A DNA stretch of 43,245 nt from positions 1 to 43,245 of the forward strand of contig CAIQOK010000010.1 of the NCBI GenBank assembly GCA_903873415.1, in the 5' to 3' direction. The stretch is from an uncultured Verrucomicrobiota bacterium (GTDB lineage: Bacteria; Verrucomicrobiota; Verrucomicrobiia; Limisphaerales; CAIQOK01). Positions within the stretch are counted from its first letter, which is position 1, and every line of letters begins with the position of its first letter. The notes below the pieces were generated by a model. That model was not told the origin of the DNA, did not search any database, and saw nothing but the letters and a program-made list of their open reading frames with translations. Positions 33,765 to 41,680 of the stretch are shown here, piece after piece. Both the position numbers and the translations under genes were made by a program.

Positions 33765-35227
33765 GCAACCCCGTTTCCAGTCCCGATGGTCTGGCGCAAT
33801 TGCGGCATGACCTGCGCACGCCGGTCAACCAGATCATTGGCTACAGCGAGATGCTTGAGGAGGATGCCGAGGCGTCCGGGCACAGCCCCTACGTTTCCGA
33901 TCTGCGTAAGATCCAGTTTGCCGCGCGCACTCTGCTCGGCTTGGTTGACACCCGGCTTGATGCCGGGGTTCTCGGAGGTTTTGCCCCCGTTCCGACGAAA
34001 CCGGCGCAGGCCCACGAGCGCGTTCAATCTCCTTTCGCCAAAAGCGCCGACGGTGAGAATGAGAGTGTTCGGATGGCGGGCCGGGTGCTGGCAGTGGATG
34101 ACAATGAAAACAACCGCGACGTCCTGACCCGGCGTTTGCAGCGTCACGGGCTGACGGTGGAGAGTGCCGCCGACGGACTGCAGGCGCTGGCCTTGGTGCG
34201 CGCCCGGTCTTTCGATCTGGTGTTGTTGGACATTATGATGCCGGAACTTGACGGCTACAGTGTGTTGCAGCAGATGAAAGCCGATCCCCTGACGCGCCAC
34301 ATTCCGGTCATCATGATTTCCGCGCTGGATGAGTTGGATGGCGTGGTTCGATGCATTGAGGCGGGTGCCGAGGATTATCTGCCCAAGCCCTTCAATCCTA
34401 CCTTGCTGCGCGCCCGTATCAGCGCCTGCCTGGAAAAGAAGTCCCTTCGGGATGCGGAGCAGAGGCATCTGCAGTTGATCGAGGAGACCAAGCGCCGCTT
34501 GGACGAGGAGCTGGCGGAGGCGGCGCACTATGTCCGCTCAATTTTTCCTCCCCCCACCTCGGCTCCGCTGGCCATCGACTGGAAATATGAGCCGTCAACC
34601 GAGTTGGGCGGGGACGCGTTCGGCTACCACTGGATTGACGCCGATCATTTTGCCGTTTATTTGCTGGACGTTTGCGGCCATGGCGTCGGGGCGTCACTGC
34701 TCTCGGTCACGGCCATCAACGTCCTCCGTTCCGGTTCGTTGCCCGCCACCGATTTCCGCAATCCGGGCGCGGTCTTGTCCGCCCTGAACAATGCCTTCCA
34801 GATGGAGCGGCAGAACAACATGTATTTCACCTTGTGGTATGGGGTCTATCATGCCCCTAGCCGCACGCTCCATCACGCCAGTGGCGGCCATCCCCCCTCG
34901 CTCCTGCTTGCGCCCGATGCCACCGGGGCGTTTGCCAGCCAGCGTCTGATTTCCCCGGGCCTGATCATCGGGGCGATGGAGGACGTGGTTTATGCGGCGC
35001 AGTCATGCATCGTGCCGCCCGGGGCGCACTTGATGGTTCTCTGCGACGGGTGTTATGAGGTGGCGGACGCGGAGGGAGAGATGCTGGATTTTGACGAGTT
35101 TGAGAAATTCATGCAGCTCAACGGGATCCGGCCTGACGGCTTGGATCAGCTCTTTCAGTGGTTGAGAGTGCGCCACGGCGAGGGCCCGTTGGATGACGAT
35201 TTTTCAATGGTGCGAATCCAGTTTTGA
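33761..35227 (+). CDS. HisKA-receiver-PP2C (SpoIIE/RsbU-type) phosphatase
   Basis: 488 residues. Residues 11-65 form a HisKA-like segment with H16 in [20 protein letters not shown] but no ATPase domain follows. A receiver at about 107-225 has D113-D114, phosphoacceptor D157 and K209. A coiled linker (225-260) leads to the PPM/SpoIIE phosphatase: F262PPP near its start, GGDAFGYH (D285), LLDVCGHGVGASL (D303) and DDDFSMVRIQF at the end. By family, phosphorylation of the receiver controls dephosphorylation of STAS proteins; STAS genes lie just downstream. GTG 33761 overlaps the upstream stop by four bases. The orphan HisKA closely resembles that of the kinase at 41673. Confidence 0.92.
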   Translation: MSNPVSSPDGLAQLRHDLRTPVNQIIGYSEMLEEDAEASGHSPYVSDLRKIQFAARTLLGLVDTRLDAGVLGGFAPVPTKPAQAHERVQSPFAKSADGENESVRMAGRVLAVDDNENNRDVLTRRLQRHGLTVESAADGLQALALVRARSFDLVLLDIMMPELDGYSVLQQMKADPLTRHIPVIMISALDELDGVVRCIEAGAEDYLPKPFNPTLLRARISACLEKKSLRDAEQRHLQLIEETKRRLDEELAEAAHYVRSIFPPPTSAPLAIDWKYEPSTELGGDAFGYHWIDADHFAVYLLDVCGHGVGASLLSVTAINVLRSGSLPATDFRNPGAVLSALNNAFQMERQNNMYFTLWYGVYHAPSRTLHHASGGHPPSLLLAPDATGAFASQRLISPGLIIGAMEDVVYAAQSCIVPPGAHLMVLCDGCYEVADAEGEMLDFDEFEKFMQLNGIRPDGLDQLFQWLRVRHGEGPLDDDFSMVRIQF

Positions 35228-35229
35228 GC

Positions 35230-35649
35230 ATGAACGATCTCTTTGTTCTTCAAGTCCGAAATGACCTTGCGGCGCTGCCCGCCGCGTGCGAGGCGCTGAG
35301 CCAATGGCTGGCTCAGAGGGATGTCCCCCCGGCCGCCGACTATCTGGCCAATCTGGCCCTTGAGGAACTCGTCACAAACTGTATTAAATACGGATACGAC
35401 GATGCTCTCGAGCACACCATCGAAGTCGAGGTGAAGCTTTCCGACACCGAAATGGTTTTCACGTTGGCGGACGACGGGCACGCCTTCAATCCGCTGGACT
35501 TGCCCGAGCCGGACCTCAATCTTCCGGTGGGGGAGCGATCCATTGGAGGATTGGGGATTCATCTGCTCCGCAAAATGTCCAGCCGGGTGGAGTATTCCCG
35601 CGAGCAGGGAAAGAACCGGGTGTCGCTTTATAAAACCTTGGGAAGCTGA
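35230..35649 (+). CDS. RsbW-like serine kinase / ATP-binding anti-sigma-type protein
   Basis: 139 residues, a HATPase_c_2 domain of the GHKL type. N box EELVTN (45-50), G1 box DDGHAFNP (81-88) and G2 box GGLGIHLLRK (106-115) are visible. In partner-switch systems such kinases phosphorylate a serine on STAS antagonists and otherwise hold a sigma factor or another effector. Two STAS genes follow directly. ATG 35230 lies two bases after the phosphatase stop; a TTG at 35224 that overlaps the stop is the alternative. No sigma factor is encoded in the window. Confidence 0.9.
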   Translation: MNDLFVLQVRNDLAALPAACEALSQWLAQRDVPPAADYLANLALEELVTNCIKYGYDDALEHTIEVEVKLSDTEMVFTLADDGHAFNPLDLPEPDLNLPVGERSIGGLGIHLLRKMSSRVEYSREQGKNRVSLYKTLGS

Positions 35650-35672
35650 AATCCCACTTTGAATCAATTTTT

Positions 35673-36017
35673 ATGAATCTTGTGTTTAACGAACTGTCGG
35701 ACGGAATCCGGGTGATTGGCCTGGGTGGAAGTCTCGATCTGGCCGGAACCGCCTCGGTTGAGACCCGATTCTATGCGCACTGCAATGCCGAGGTCCCGCG
35801 GATCGTAGTTGATCTGTCGGCCACGACCTTTGTCGGCTCGCTGGGGATCCGGATGCTGCTCCAAGCCATCAAATCCGCCAAGGCCCGCGGCGGCCGACTG
35901 ATCATGATTCATCCCGCCGCGGCTGTAGCCTCCACGCTGGAACTTGCCGGTCTGGGATCGTTTTTGCTGAAGGGGGGAGCAGATGAGGCGGTTGCTTTGC
36001 TGGCCGCCGGAAAATAA
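35673..36017 (+). CDS. STAS-domain antagonist protein (SpoIIAA/RsbV-like)
   Basis: 114 residues, a single STAS domain. The signature IVVDLSATTFVGSLGIRMLL holds the phosphorylatable serine, S56, in the usual place at the start of the helix. It should be a substrate of the RsbW-like kinase and of the PP2C phosphatase encoded just upstream. Twenty-three bases separate it from the kinase gene. Confidence 0.9.
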   Translation: MNLVFNELSDGIRVIGLGGSLDLAGTASVETRFYAHCNAEVPRIVVDLSATTFVGSLGIRMLLQAIKSAKARGGRLIMIHPAAAVASTLELAGLGSFLLKGGADEAVALLAAGK

Positions 36018-36076
36018 CGTTGCTCAGACTCAGGCTGCGCTTTTATCTTTGATCGATTGATTACCAACCTAGAAGT

Positions 36077-36460
36077 ATGAACCAACTCAACATCACGCTG
36101 AATCAGAAGACCACCTCCACCGGACACTTGGAGATCACCCTGAAGCTGGACGGGAATCTGGACAATACCACCGTCGCAGCCCTTCAGGCCAAGCTGACTC
36201 CGAGTCTGGAGGCCAAACCTGCGCAGCTGATCTTTGATCTCGCCTCGCTCAAGTATGTCACCAGCATCGGCATCCGCCTTTTCTTCATGGCGGTGAAACA
36301 GCAGAAGCCTCACGGTGGTCACGTTTCTTTTGTCCACTTGCAGCCTCAGATCAAGGAGGTCTTCGCCATCATGGGAAGCCTTCCCGACATGAGCATTTTC
36401 CGGGATCAAAACGAGCTGGACGCCTATCTCCTGGCCCGGCAGCGCACGTATCAATCCTGA
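36077..36460 (+). CDS. Second STAS-domain protein
   Basis: 127 residues. The STAS fold shows LIFDLASLKYVTSIGIRLFF with S63 at the phosphorylation position, and an N-terminal strand HLEITLKLDGNLDNTTV. It differs well from the preceding STAS protein and has a longer C-terminal helix (FRDQNELDAYLLARQ), so it is not a recent copy. Two STAS proteins beside a single kinase suggest either competition for it or separate targets. Confidence 0.9.
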   Translation: MNQLNITLNQKTTSTGHLEITLKLDGNLDNTTVAALQAKLTPSLEAKPAQLIFDLASLKYVTSIGIRLFFMAVKQQKPHGGHVSFVHLQPQIKEVFAIMGSLPDMSIFRDQNELDAYLLARQRTYQS

Positions 36461-36490
36461 TCTTCCCGATGGAGGGCAACCTTCGAATTC

Positions 36491-38563
36491 ATGTTGGAAA
36501 CCATTAGGCGTCTGGCCCTCGGGCTTTTTCTGCTGGCTCTCTCGGCTGCAGTGTTGCTTTACACGGATCGCGGATCGCGCCGGCACCCGGCCAAAGCTGC
36601 GGCGGGGGCGGCATCTTCTGGGAAGGTTTTTCGTGTTGCCCTGGTTCAGCACGCATCGGTTCCGCCATTGGAGGACGGAGCCCATGGGGTGCTTGAAGCT
36701 TTGGCTCAGCGGGGCTATTCCGACGGCGGGCGTATCTCGGTGAAGCGTTACAACGCCGAGTCAGATATCGGCACTGCCAATGCGATTGGCAAGGAGGTCA
36801 CCAGCGGCGGATATGATCTGATTGTGAGTGTCAGCACCATTTCGCTGCAAACGATCGCCAACGCAAACAAGTTCGGGCGCAGGACTCCACACGTGTTCGG
36901 GTTGGTGACCGACCCCTATGCTGCCGGGGTGGGGATAGAGGCCACCAACCACGCGATTCATCCTGCCTACATGGCAGGCTATGGCTGCATGCAGCCCGTA
37001 GAGACCATCTTTCGCACTGCCCTGAGCATGCGGCCGGAGCTCAAGTCGGTGGGGTTGGTGTGGAATCCGGCCGAGGCCAACTCCTTGGCTCAGACCAAGG
37101 CGGCCCGGAAAGTGTGCAGCAACCTTGGGATCCACCTCGTGGAGGCCAATGCAGAGAACAGCACTGCCGCAGTGGAATCCGTTCACTCTCTCATCTCCCG
37201 CGACGTCGAGGCCATCTGGATCAGCGGTGATATCACGGTGTCCCTGGCGGCGGACATGATCATCAATGCGGCGAGGCAGGCGAATATTCCCGTATTCAGC
37301 TCCATGCCTCCCACCGTCAAACGAGGGGCTCTTTTTGATCTGGGTGCGAATTATACCGAGGTGGGCCGTGGTATTGGCGCGCTGGCCGCGGAGGTGCTGG
37401 ATGGAAAGGACACGGCCGGAATTCCTGTTGAAAACAAGGTTCCCGAGCTGTTTTTCTTCAACGAGACAGTGCTGGCCGGATTGAAACAACGGTGGAGCAT
37501 ACCAGCCCCGGTCCGACAGCGGGCCAAAGGATGGATTACGGCCACGGAAACCAATCTGCCTGCGGCTTCACCGCTAGCCTCAGCCGCCGAGCCCCGCGCG
37601 AAGTCCGGTCGCGTTTATAAGATCGGATTGGCCTACTTTGCCCCTGAGGCCGGGGCTAAATCCTGCATCCGCGGTGTTTTTGACGGCTTGCGTGAACTTG
37701 GTTTCGAGGAGGGAAAGAATCTGGAGGTTCAAAGGGCACACGCCCAGGGTGAAATTGCTAATATTCCACTTATTCTGCAGAATTTTGACTCGTCCACAGT
37801 CGATCTCGTGCTTCCTATGAGCACGCCGGTTATCAGTGGCGCCTGCGGCTTGGTCCATCGAAAGCCGGTGGTCTTCACGTATTGCTCGGATCCCGTTGCC
37901 GCCGGGGCAGGGACTTCGTTCGCCAACCACTTGCCTCAGGTCACCGGGGTGGGATCGTTTCCACCCGTTCAGGACATGGTGGATTTCATACATAAAACCC
38001 TGCCGGCAGCGAAGACGATCGGAACCATTTATAACGCATCGGAGGCCAACTCAGTGAAGGTAGAGGAGGTTGCCCGCGGCTTGTTTGCCGCCGCGGGTAT
38101 CAAGCTGGATGAGATTACCATCGGTTCCTCGGCGGAGGTGCTGCAGGCTGCCCAGGCGCTGGTCAGTCGCCGCGTTGATGCTTTTTATATTCAGGGCGAT
38201 AACACCGTGTCTCAAGGGTTTGATGCAGTGGTCAAGGCCGCTCAGGATGGCAAGATCCCTCTGTTTGTAGATGATCCGGACACGGCGAGGCGTGGGGCCA
38301 CCGCCTGCATCGGACTGGGCTACTATCGGCCCGGTTATGCGGCGGCCAAAAAGATTGCCCGCGTTCTTCTGGGGGAGAGCCCTTCAGGGATTCCCATTGA
38401 AAATGTTTCGGAAAAAGCCGTGTGGCTTGATCTGGCTCAGGCGGAGCGGCTGGGGTTCAAATTTCCCGACGATATTCTTGCGGAGGCGGAGCGGGCTCGA
38501 ACCGGCGCCTCTCCGGAAAGCCCGGCGCCTGCCAGTTCAACTCCGCACCTCAAGTCCAAATGA
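36491..38563 (+). CDS. Double ABC_sub_bind (TrpX-like) substrate-binding protein, membrane-anchored
   Basis: 690 residues. An N-terminal hydrophobic helix (about 8-27) with few positive charges may be a signal anchor. Two copies of the PF04392 periplasmic-binding fold follow, about 46-345 (FRVALVQHASVPPLEDGAHG ... LKSVGLVWNPAEANS) and about 378-665 (YKIGLAYFAPEAGAKSCIRG ... AKTIGTIYNASEANS), joined by an Ala/Pro-rich linker. Each half keeps the LxxRxVDAxxIxGD-type block (DVEAIWISGDITVS; RVDAFYIQGDNTVS). Characterised relatives are predicted to bind tryptophan or similar amino acids; the ligand here is unknown. Permease and ATPase genes follow, interrupted by a STAS gene. Confidence 0.88.
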   Translation: MLETIRRLALGLFLLALSAAVLLYTDRGSRRHPAKAAAGAASSGKVFRVALVQHASVPPLEDGAHGVLEALAQRGYSDGGRISVKRYNAESDIGTANAIGKEVTSGGYDLIVSVSTISLQTIANANKFGRRTPHVFGLVTDPYAAGVGIEATNHAIHPAYMAGYGCMQPVETIFRTALSMRPELKSVGLVWNPAEANSLAQTKAARKVCSNLGIHLVEANAENSTAAVESVHSLISRDVEAIWISGDITVSLAADMIINAARQANIPVFSSMPPTVKRGALFDLGANYTEVGRGIGALAAEVLDGKDTAGIPVENKVPELFFFNETVLAGLKQRWSIPAPVRQRAKGWITATETNLPAASPLASAAEPRAKSGRVYKIGLAYFAPEAGAKSCIRGVFDGLRELGFEEGKNLEVQRAHAQGEIANIPLILQNFDSSTVDLVLPMSTPVISGACGLVHRKPVVFTYCSDPVAAGAGTSFANHLPQVTGVGSFPPVQDMVDFIHKTLPAAKTIGTIYNASEANSVKVEEVARGLFAAAGIKLDEITIGSSAEVLQAAQALVSRRVDAFYIQGDNTVSQGFDAVVKAAQDGKIPLFVDDPDTARRGATACIGLGYYRPGYAAAKKIARVLLGESPSGIPIENVSEKAVWLDLAQAERLGFKFPDDILAEAERARTGASPESPAPASSTPHLKSK

Positions 38564-38589
38564 TCACTTTCGTTCTTCTTATGGATTCA

Positions 38590-38626
38590 GCGCTGGAGGC
38601 ATCGGGTGTTCTGCCTGTGGCAGCGC
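38590..38626 (+). promoter_or_regulatory. Intergenic hairpin inside the operon
   Basis: GCGCTG (38590-38595) pairs with CAGCGC (38621-38626) and, inside, AGGCA (38597-38601) pairs with TGCCT (38612-38616) around a ten-base loop; one base on the left and four on the right are unpaired. It lies in the only gap of about 100 bases within the ABC part of the operon, between the binding protein and the STAS-fusion gene. It could stabilise or attenuate the mRNA, as is common after binding-protein genes. No T-run follows directly. Confidence 0.4.
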
Positions 38627-38668
38627 CAGGCCGACACGGATTTTTAAGCCCCTAAGCCTTGCTTGACC

Positions 38669-39919
38669 ATGGAAATCACTCAACATTCCCGCCGAGGCGG
38701 TTTGGAATTGCGGCTTGTGGGCCGAATGGACGCCAACTGGGCTGATCATGTGGGCAATGCCATAGAAACAGCTATCCGCGCCGGTCTGCATGCGGTGGAT
38801 TTGAATTTCGCCGGGGTGGATTATATCAGTTCGGCGGGGATCCGCATTTTGTTGAAATACCACAAGCAGCTTAAGTCGGCGCGCGGTGTGTTGAGGGTGG
38901 TGCAGCCGGCCGAAAGCGTTCTGACGGTTCTGAAACTTTCCGGCATTGCCGGAATGCTTGTGGCGGAGGCGGCTTCCCCTGCGGTGGCCGTTTCCGCGCC
39001 GGTAGCACCTGATGTGTGGCAACGGAATGGAACTGTTTTTGAGGTCTACGAGCAGCGACCGGGTTGTGTTCTGGACTGCTTTCCGCACGGCCGGCCTGAA
39101 AAACTTGCCACAGGCCAACTCTCCGGGGATTCGGGAAGCCGCCTCTGTTTTGATAACGAGACCTTTGGTTTGGGATTAGGCGCCTTTGGAAAGGACCCGG
39201 CCGGAAGTCGCGGGCGCTACGGGGAGTTTCTGGCTGTCGGCGGGGCTGCTATTACCCAGCCCACCGATGGGAGCAGCGTTCCGGACTTTCAAATCACGCA
39301 GGGACAGCTGGTGCCGGAGGCCAATCTTCTCTATGGCCTGACCGGTAAAGGTTCTTTTGCCCGTCTGTTCCGGTTCGAGTCCTCAGGCAGTCAGCGGGGC
39401 TCTCTCGGATTGGCAGAACTGGTGGAGGGAGTTCTGGAAAACCTGCAGACCAACGCCGCAGGTTTTGCCATCCTTGCCGAGAGCTCGGGGGTCGTTGGCG
39501 CCCACCTTCGTCAATCCCCTGATCTTGCAGCCGGTCAATCGCCCTGGACGTTTCCCGGCGTGCGCGACTGGATCTCTTTCACGACCGAGCGCAGCGATGA
39601 GCGGAATCTGGTTTTGATTGTCGGCTTTGCCGAGCGCCTGCCGCCGGCTGAATCCAGCCTCTTTCTCCGTCCTCTTGGTAAAGGAACCACGGCGCAGGGA
39701 CATTTTCATGCTGTGGTCTTTCCCTATCGGCCGCTCCCTAAAGGGAATCTGGACTTGAAGGAGGCGGTGGCCGGGTTGATGTCGACGGAATCGGCCCGAT
39801 CGGTTCTCCACCTGCTGCCCGATGAGCGCGAATTTGAGGGGGTCGGGCAAACGGATTTGATGCGCGGGGCCTGCTGGGCCGGGCCGTTGAGAATCAAGGG
39901 GCGCACCCCGGAAAACTGA
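38669..39919 (+). CDS. STAS domain fused to a 300-residue C-terminal region of unknown type
   Basis: 416 residues. Residues 1-103 are a STAS domain: VDLNFAGVDYISSAGIRILL with S54-S55 at the phosphorylation site. Residues about 120-416 match nothing I know; they contain GCVLDCFPHGRPEKLATGQL, CFDNETFGLGLGAFGKDPAG, SRGRYGEFLAVGGAAITQPT, AELVEGVLENLQTNAAGFAI and HFHAVVFPYRPLPKGNLDLK, with a mixed alpha/beta look and no membrane segment. It lies between the binding-protein and the permease genes and is soluble, so it may tie the partner switch to the transporter. ATG 38669 is used; a TTG two codons upstream is possible. Confidence 0.8.
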   Translation: MEITQHSRRGGLELRLVGRMDANWADHVGNAIETAIRAGLHAVDLNFAGVDYISSAGIRILLKYHKQLKSARGVLRVVQPAESVLTVLKLSGIAGMLVAEAASPAVAVSAPVAPDVWQRNGTVFEVYEQRPGCVLDCFPHGRPEKLATGQLSGDSGSRLCFDNETFGLGLGAFGKDPAGSRGRYGEFLAVGGAAITQPTDGSSVPDFQITQGQLVPEANLLYGLTGKGSFARLFRFESSGSQRGSLGLAELVEGVLENLQTNAAGFAILAESSGVVGAHLRQSPDLAAGQSPWTFPGVRDWISFTTERSDERNLVLIVGFAERLPPAESSLFLRPLGKGTTAQGHFHAVVFPYRPLPKGNLDLKEAVAGLMSTESARSVLHLLPDEREFEGVGQTDLMRGACWAGPLRIKGRTPEN

Positions 39920-39927
39920 TTTCACAC

Positions 39928-40866
39928 ATGATATTGCTCATTGGTGCTACCTCGATCGGACTCATCCTCGCCCTTCTGGCGTTGGGTGTTTACCTCAGCT
40001 TCCGGATTTTCAACTTTCCGGATATCACGGCAGACGGTTCGATCACCTTGGGGGCCGCAGTGACGGCCACGCTGCTGGCCCATCATTGGGCGCCGGCAGT
40101 GGCGACGCTGGCCGGGTTTGCTGCAGGCATGGTTGCGGGAACAATCACCGGACTGCTTCATACCAAGTTCAAAATCAACGAACTCCTGAGCGGTATTCTG
40201 GTCATGACCGCCCTGTATTCGGTCAATCTCCACATCATGGGAAAGAGCAACGTGCCGCTGCTCAATGAATCCACTCTGGCCAGTCAGGCTGAACAAGTGG
40301 CATCTTATCTCTTTCGCGGTCCGGCGGATTTGAATGTCCTGGGGTGGCCGGTGAGCATTCGTGACTTCGCCGTCCTCAGCGGAGTCCTGGCACTGGTGGT
40401 CCTCGTGGGTCTCCTCCTCTATCTGTTTTTTCAAACCAATCTCGGAACCGCCATGCGGGCAACCGGGGACAATCCACAGATGATAAGGGCCCTGGGGGTC
40501 AGTGTGGATTACATCCTGATTCTCGGCCTGGCCTTGTCCAATGGACTGATCGCACTGGCCGGTTCCCTGCTGGCGCAATATCAGGGCTTTGCGGATGTGC
40601 AGATGGGCATCGGCATGGTGGTCTGGGGGCTGGCGAGCGTCATCATTGGAGAATCCCTGGTGGGCGGTCGCCGGATCGGCCTGCTGATTGTCGGTGCGGT
40701 CATGGGCTCGATTCTGTTCCGTCAACTGGTGGCCATCGCACTGCGATGGGGCTTGAATCCTAACGATCTCAAGTTAATCACGGCGGGGTTTGTATTTGTG
40801 GCGCTGGTAGCCCCGGCCCTGTTGCGTAAATTCAAATCAGCTCCCGCCAAACCCGCTGCCGCCTGA
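39928..40866 (+). CDS. ABC transporter permease (TrpY/branched-chain type)
   Basis: 312 residues with about eight or nine membrane segments; BPD_transp_2 (LivH-like) family. Recognisable are LALGVYLSFRIFNFPDITAD, GSITLGAAVTATLLAHHWAP, the FKINELLSGILVMTALYSVN segment, GTAMRATGDNPQMIRALGVS (the cytoplasmic loop that contacts the ATPase) and GMVVWGLASVIIGESLVGGR. It forms the channel of the importer with the ATPase that follows one base after its stop. It starts eight bases after the STAS-fusion gene. Confidence 0.9.
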   Translation: MILLIGATSIGLILALLALGVYLSFRIFNFPDITADGSITLGAAVTATLLAHHWAPAVATLAGFAAGMVAGTITGLLHTKFKINELLSGILVMTALYSVNLHIMGKSNVPLLNESTLASQAEQVASYLFRGPADLNVLGWPVSIRDFAVLSGVLALVVLVGLLLYLFFQTNLGTAMRATGDNPQMIRALGVSVDYILILGLALSNGLIALAGSLLAQYQGFADVQMGIGMVVWGLASVIIGESLVGGRRIGLLIVGAVMGSILFRQLVAIALRWGLNPNDLKLITAGFVFVALVAPALLRKFKSAPAKPAAA

Positions 40867-40867
40867 T

Positions 40868-41680
40868 ATGCTTGAGATTGCGAATATTACCAAGACGTTT
40901 CACCCCGGCACCCCCAACGAGGTGCGAGCCCTGCGCGATGTCTCTTTGCGGCTTGAGGCCGGATCGTTCCTGATCATCATCGGCACCAATGGCTCGGGTA
41001 AATCCACCCTGCTGAATGCGGTGGCGGGAACCTTTCTGGTGGATGAGGGACAAATCGGATTGGCCGGGCATTCGATCACGCGATGGTCGGAGCATCAACG
41101 GGCCAAACTCATCGGTCGCGTCTTCCAAAACCCCTTCAGCGGAACCGCGCCCAACATGTCCATTGCCGAGAACCTGGCCCTGGCGGCCCGACGCGGCCAG
41201 CCCCGGGGCCTTGGATGGGGGCTGACGCGCAAGCTCAGGCAGGAACTTCAGGCCCGCATTCGCACCTTGAATATGGGGTTGGAAAGCCGCATTGATAATC
41301 CCATCGGCACTCTCTCCGGCGGACAGAGGCAGGCGTTGACCCTGTTGATGGCCTCCTGGCTGAAGCCCGAACTCTTGTTGCTGGACGAACATACCGCCGC
41401 ACTGGATCCCAAGAGCGCAGACCAGGTCATCCGGCTGACGCATGAAATTATTCAGCGGGACAGGTTGACGACCTTGATGGTGACCCATTCCATGCAGCAG
41501 GCGGTGAATCTGGGGAACCGGATCGTTATGATGCATCGCGGGCGGGTTCTGCATGATTTGCAGGGTCCGGAACGCGCCCGGGTGAGGCCGGAAGATTTGT
41601 TGAAACGATTTGATGAGGTGCGCCGACGGGAACAACTGGATCCTGCGGTGGCGGACATGCTGCAGAAAAATTATGTCTAG
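40868..41680 (+). CDS. ABC transporter ATPase (TrpZ-like)
   Basis: 270 residues. Walker [10 protein letters not shown] (39-47), Q-loop [20 protein letters not shown] (Q87), signature LSGGQRQ (149-155), Walker [14 protein letters not shown] with catalytic E174, and H-loop VTHS (H207). The DEHTAALDP variant is typical of ATPases that go with PF04392 binding proteins. All catalytic residues are present, so it should power import. It starts one base after the permease gene and overlaps the kinase gene by eight bases. Confidence 0.93.
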   Translation: MLEIANITKTFHPGTPNEVRALRDVSLRLEAGSFLIIIGTNGSGKSTLLNAVAGTFLVDEGQIGLAGHSITRWSEHQRAKLIGRVFQNPFSGTAPNMSIAENLALAARRGQPRGLGWGLTRKLRQELQARIRTLNMGLESRIDNPIGTLSGGQRQALTLLMASWLKPELLLLDEHTAALDPKSADQVIRLTHEIIQRDRLTTLMVTHSMQQAVNLGNRIVMMHRGRVLHDLQGPERARVRPEDLLKRFDEVRRREQLDPAVADMLQKNYV

